From JADHMP01 sp964617385 (lineage in GTDB: Bacteria > Bacteroidota > Bacteroidia > Flavobacteriales > Flavobacteriaceae), in contig CAZTYX010000069.1 in the NCBI GenBank assembly GCA_964617385.1, forward strand, positions 1-7,867: 7,867 bases of DNA, given 5' to 3'. Positions 5,902-7,867 of the stretch are shown here, one piece after another. A program made the translations under genes and the position numbers. Positions within the stretch are counted from its first letter, which is position 1. Each line of letters begins with the position of its first letter. The notes beneath the pieces were generated by a model. It had not been told where the DNA came from and did no database searches. It was given only the letters and a program-made list of their open reading frames with translations.

Positions 5902-6981
5902 CTAATCAAAATAACTAAAACGCTCTCCGGGTTTAATGTTTTTAAGTGTTTCAAACATCAATCGGATTACATTTTCTACATCCTCCTTCTGTACCATTTC
6001 CACTGTGGTGTGCATATAACGCAACGGTAACGAAATTAGTGCCGAAGCGACCCCGCCATTGCTATAGGCAAAAGCATCGGTGTCTGTACCAGTATATCGA
6101 GAAGACGCTAAACGTTGAAATGGAATTTTTTCCTTTTCAGCGGTTTCTATAATACGTTCTCTTAAGTTGTTTTGAACGGCAGGTGCATAAGAAATGACAG
6201 GTCCCAACCCAATTTCAGTATGTCCCTGTTCCTTTTGATTAATCATTGGGGTGGTAGTATCATGGCACACATCAGTCACAATGGCCACGTTGGGCTTAAT
6301 GGTTTGCGTAATCATTTCGGCTCCTCGCAAGCCCACTTCCTCTTGAACGGCGTTGGTCACATAAAGTCCAAAAGGGAGTTTTATATTTTGTTCTTTTAAA
6401 AGTCGGGCGACTTGTGCTATCATAAAACCTCCTGCTCGGTTGTCAATAGCACGACAGACAAATTTATTTCCATTGATGATTTGAAAACTATCGGGATAGG
6501 TGATTACACAACCCACGTGCACTCCCATCTTTTCAACCTCCTTTTTATCTTTAGCGCCAATATCTATAAATATGTTATCCAATTTTGGTGTTTCCTCTTT
6601 TCCAGACTTACGGGTATGTATGGCCGGCCATCCAAACACGCCTTTCACAATTCCTTTTTTGGTATGAATGTTGACCCATTTTGAGGGTGCAATTTGATGA
6701 TCACTCCCTCCATTACGCACTACATAAATCAACCCTTTATCTGTAATGTAATTTACATACCAAGAAATTTCATCAGAATGTCCCTCAATCACTACGCGAT
6801 ATTCTGCCTCAGGGTTGATAACACCCACCACGCTACCATAGGTATCTGTAATAAACGTGTCCACATAGGGCTTCACATAATCCATCCACAACTTTTGCCC
6901 GTTGCTTTCGTAGCCTGTGGGAGCGGCATTGTTTAAATATTGCTCAAGAAAAGTAAGGGCTTTTTTATCGATAACTTTCAT
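5902..6981 (-). CDS. M42 family metallo-aminopeptidase
   Basis: M42 enzymes are cytoplasmic dinuclear-metal (Zn or Co) aminopeptidases that trim peptides and in several species form dodecameric tetrahedral particles; older annotations call them endoglucanase or FrvX. The 359-residue length is typical. Metal ligands and catalytic residues are in place: His68 and Asp70 in EGHSDEIS (66-73), bridging Asp180 in AIDNRAGG (178-185), catalytic Glu214 and ligand Glu215 in QEEVGLRGA (213-221), Asp237 in TDVCHD (236-241), and His324 in MHTTVEM (323-329). GTDTDAF (298-304) is a further family landmark. There is no signal peptide. The gene is divergent from the DUF4294 gene, with 93 bases between start codons. 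It ends with TAG; every other complete gene here ends in TAA. Substrate preference cannot be read from the sequence. Confidence 0.94.
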   Translation of the reverse strand: MKVIDKKALTFLEQYLNNAAPTGYESNGQKLWMDYVKPYVDTFITDTYGSVVGVINPEAEYRVVIEGHSDEISWYVNYITDKGLIYVVRNGGSDHQIAPSKWVNIHTKKGIVKGVFGWPAIHTRKSGKEETPKLDNIFIDIGAKDKKEVEKMGVHVGCVITYPDSFQIINGNKFVCRAIDNRAGGFMIAQVARLLKEQNIKLPFGLYVTNAVQEEVGLRGAEMITQTIKPNVAIVTDVCHDTTTPMINQKEQGHTEIGLGPVISYAPAVQNNLRERIIETAEKEKIPFQRLASSRYTGTDTDAFAYSNGGVASALISLPLRYMHTTVEMVQKEDVENVIRLMFETLKNIKPGERFSYFD

Positions 6982-7010
6982 AACAGTTTTTCTCTTTTTA
7001 ATATAAGATG

Positions 7011-7037
7011 CTAAAATAATAATAATGATTATTTCAA
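7011..7037 (-). promoter_or_regulatory. Candidate M42 peptidase promoter
   Basis: On the minus strand TTG (7035-7037) precedes TATTTTAG (7011-7018) by 16 bases. The -7 box differs from TAnnTTTG at one fixed position and the spacer is at the short end. It lies about 30 bases before the peptidase ATG, a reasonable location in the divergent region. Confidence 0.35.
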
Positions 7038-7054
7038 CTCCTCTTCGGCGCGTA

Positions 7055-7070
7055 TAATTTTGTATTTTTG
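7055..7070 (+). promoter_or_regulatory. Tandem -7 boxes before the DUF4294 gene
   Basis: TAATTTTG (7055-7062) and TATTTTTG (7063-7070) are two back-to-back exact fits to the Bacteroidota -7 consensus TAnnTTTG. No good TTG lies at the matching -33 distance (only TTC-like sequences). The second box ends four bases before the ATG at 7075, so transcripts from it would have little or no leader. Confidence 0.45.
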
Positions 7071-7074
7071 CTCC

Positions 7075-7758
7075 ATGAAAAAAGCCCTCTTTTTCCTACC
7101 TCTTTTTTGGACTTGCGTTTGTTTTTCTCAAACTGATAGTTTAACACACTATAAGGCCCTTTTAGAACGTTTTGAATCGGATAGTTTAGACGGTTATGGC
7201 ATTGCCCTTGATGAAGTTATTTTGTTTCAGCCGTTACGTTTTTCAACCATGAAAGATTTAAAGGCTTATTTGATTTTACGCAATCGCACCTTGCGTGTGT
7301 ATCCCTATGCTAAACTTGCAGCCGATCGTCTAGATTCACTCACGCTGCGTATGGAGCGCATTCAAAACAAACGCAAACGCAATCAATACATCAAGCGCAT
7401 CGAAAGTTTTATATATGATGAATTTGAAGAAGAATTAAAAAAACTTTCCCGTTCCCAAGGGCGCATTTTGATAAAACTAGTGCATCGCCAAACGGGTGCC
7501 ACTACTCATGAATTGGTAAAAGAATTGCGTAACGGATGGCGTGCCTTTCTCTATCAAACCACCGCCAGTCTATTTGACCTTACTTTGAAGGCAGAATATC
7601 AACCCGAAACCGTTTATGAAGACTTTTTAATTGAAGATATTTTGCAGCGGGCCGCCGCAGACAATCTCATTGAACTTGATGCCACAGCATTAGAATACAA
7701 CCTAGACAGTCTCTATCCGTTGTGGAAGGCAAGAAAAAAGCGTATTGAATTTGAATAA
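7075..7758 (+). CDS. Secreted DUF4294 domain protein
   Basis: From the ATG at 7075 the product has 227 residues. Lys2-Lys3 and a hydrophobic stretch (4-18, ALFFLPLFWTCVCFS) form a Sec signal peptide, probably cut before Gln19, as is common in Flavobacteriia. The mature part matches DUF4294, a Bacteroidota family of unknown function: VYPYAKLAADRL (75-86), a Lys/Arg-rich helix (93-109), LSRSQGRILIKLVHRQTG (124-141), ELRNGWRAFLYQTTASLF (150-167) and EDFLIEDILQRA (182-193). The same frame opens at a TTG at 7060, but that codon overlaps the -7 boxes and would add five residues ahead of the Lys-Lys signal start, so I reject it. The gene is divergent from the M42 peptidase, a pairing I recall from other Flavobacteriia. 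No enzyme motif is evident. Confidence 0.87.
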   Translation: MKKALFFLPLFWTCVCFSQTDSLTHYKALLERFESDSLDGYGIALDEVILFQPLRFSTMKDLKAYLILRNRTLRVYPYAKLAADRLDSLTLRMERIQNKRKRNQYIKRIESFIYDEFEEELKKLSRSQGRILIKLVHRQTGATTHELVKELRNGWRAFLYQTTASLFDLTLKAEYQPETVYEDFLIEDILQRAAADNLIELDATALEYNLDSLYPLWKARKKRIEFE

Positions 7759-7820
7759 GCTTTGTTACTGTAAGTTATCAACAATGCATTTATTTTTTGC
7801 GAAATAAAAATTAAAATAAA

Positions 7821-7850
7821 TTGCTTGAACAAAAAAGGGTGTTATATTTG
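7821..7850 (+). promoter_or_regulatory. Strong Bacteroidota promoter near the right edge
   Basis: TTG at 7821-7823 and TATATTTG at 7843-7850 are 19 bases apart, an exact match to the consensus. It is followed by CACCCGC, with a start expected near 7856. The short leader, absence of an ATG, and the GGGGCT at 7862-7867 suggest a stable RNA gene continuing outside the window. Between the DUF4294 stop and this promoter (7759-7820) I see only AT-rich sequence with no convincing terminator. Confidence 0.7.
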
Positions 7851-7861
7851 CACCCGCAAAA

Positions 7862-7867
7862 GGGGCT
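7862..7867 (+). ncRNA. Possible 5' end of a stable RNA (tmRNA or tRNA), cut by the window edge
   Basis: Only six bases, GGGGCT, are visible. They begin about 6 bases after the predicted transcription start of the promoter at 7821-7850. Bacterial tmRNA commonly starts GGGGCTG, and some tRNA-Ala genes start GGGGCT, so either fits. Six bases cannot decide it, and a protein gene further downstream is equally possible. Confidence 0.2.

Noticed and set aside
6172..6936. Several plus-strand open frames opposite the M42 peptidase (6172-6399, 6412-6684, 6694-6936)
   Set aside because: They lie antisense to a well-conserved gene, have odd composition and no recognisable motif.
7060..7074. TTG start for the DUF4294 gene
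   Set aside because: The codon overlaps the tandem -7 boxes, and the ATG at 7075 gives a standard Lys-Lys signal peptide start.
1..7867. CRISPR array, insertion sequence, prophage or defence island
   Set aside because: I found no spaced direct repeats, transposase or integrase genes, or phage-like genes; gene content is housekeeping throughout.

Overview
The window looks like chromosomal DNA from a member of the Bacteroidota, most likely Flavobacteriia. Four things point there: an AT-rich composition with almost no Shine-Dalgarno sequences, -7 boxes of the form TAnnTTTG paired with TTG at -33, a NusB of over 300 residues, and lineage-typical families (DUF3276, DUF1573 lipoprotein, DUF4294). 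Nothing suggests a mobile element, prophage or CRISPR array. It reads as ordinary housekeeping DNA with a few local oddities.

Layout from left to right. On the minus strand lie a PUR-alpha-like DUF3276 gene, cut by an in-frame TAA with recognisable coding sequence continuing to the window edge, and upstream of it a half-size ABC exporter whose Walker B site lacks the catalytic Glu. A divergent intergenic region (2041-2165) separates these from the plus-strand run nusB, DUF1573 lipoprotein and yajC. A good promoter overlapping the end of nusB drives the last two, and a strong hairpin terminator follows yajC. pyrD (quinone-linked dihydroorotate dehydrogenase) starts only a few bases after that terminator. 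Next come a GlsB/YeaQ-type small membrane protein and an unrecognised 136-residue protein with a C-terminal Cys-x-PGRGH...Cys motif. A convergent hairpin separates this protein from a minus-strand M42 metallo-aminopeptidase. Divergent to the peptidase is a secreted DUF4294 protein. The last 100 bases hold a textbook Bacteroidota promoter followed by GGGGCT, which could be the first bases of a stable RNA such as tmRNA.

The genes serve separate housekeeping roles: transcription antitermination and rRNA synthesis (NusB), protein export (YajC), pyrimidine synthesis (PyrD), peptide turnover (M42) and envelope functions (ABC exporter, DUF1573, GlsB, DUF4294). I found no convincing new multi-gene system. 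The points most worth a second look are the nonsense codon in DUF3276, the degenerate orphan ABC subunit, the pyrD start beside a terminator, the uncharacterised Cys-motif protein, and the promoter with a possible RNA start at the right edge.
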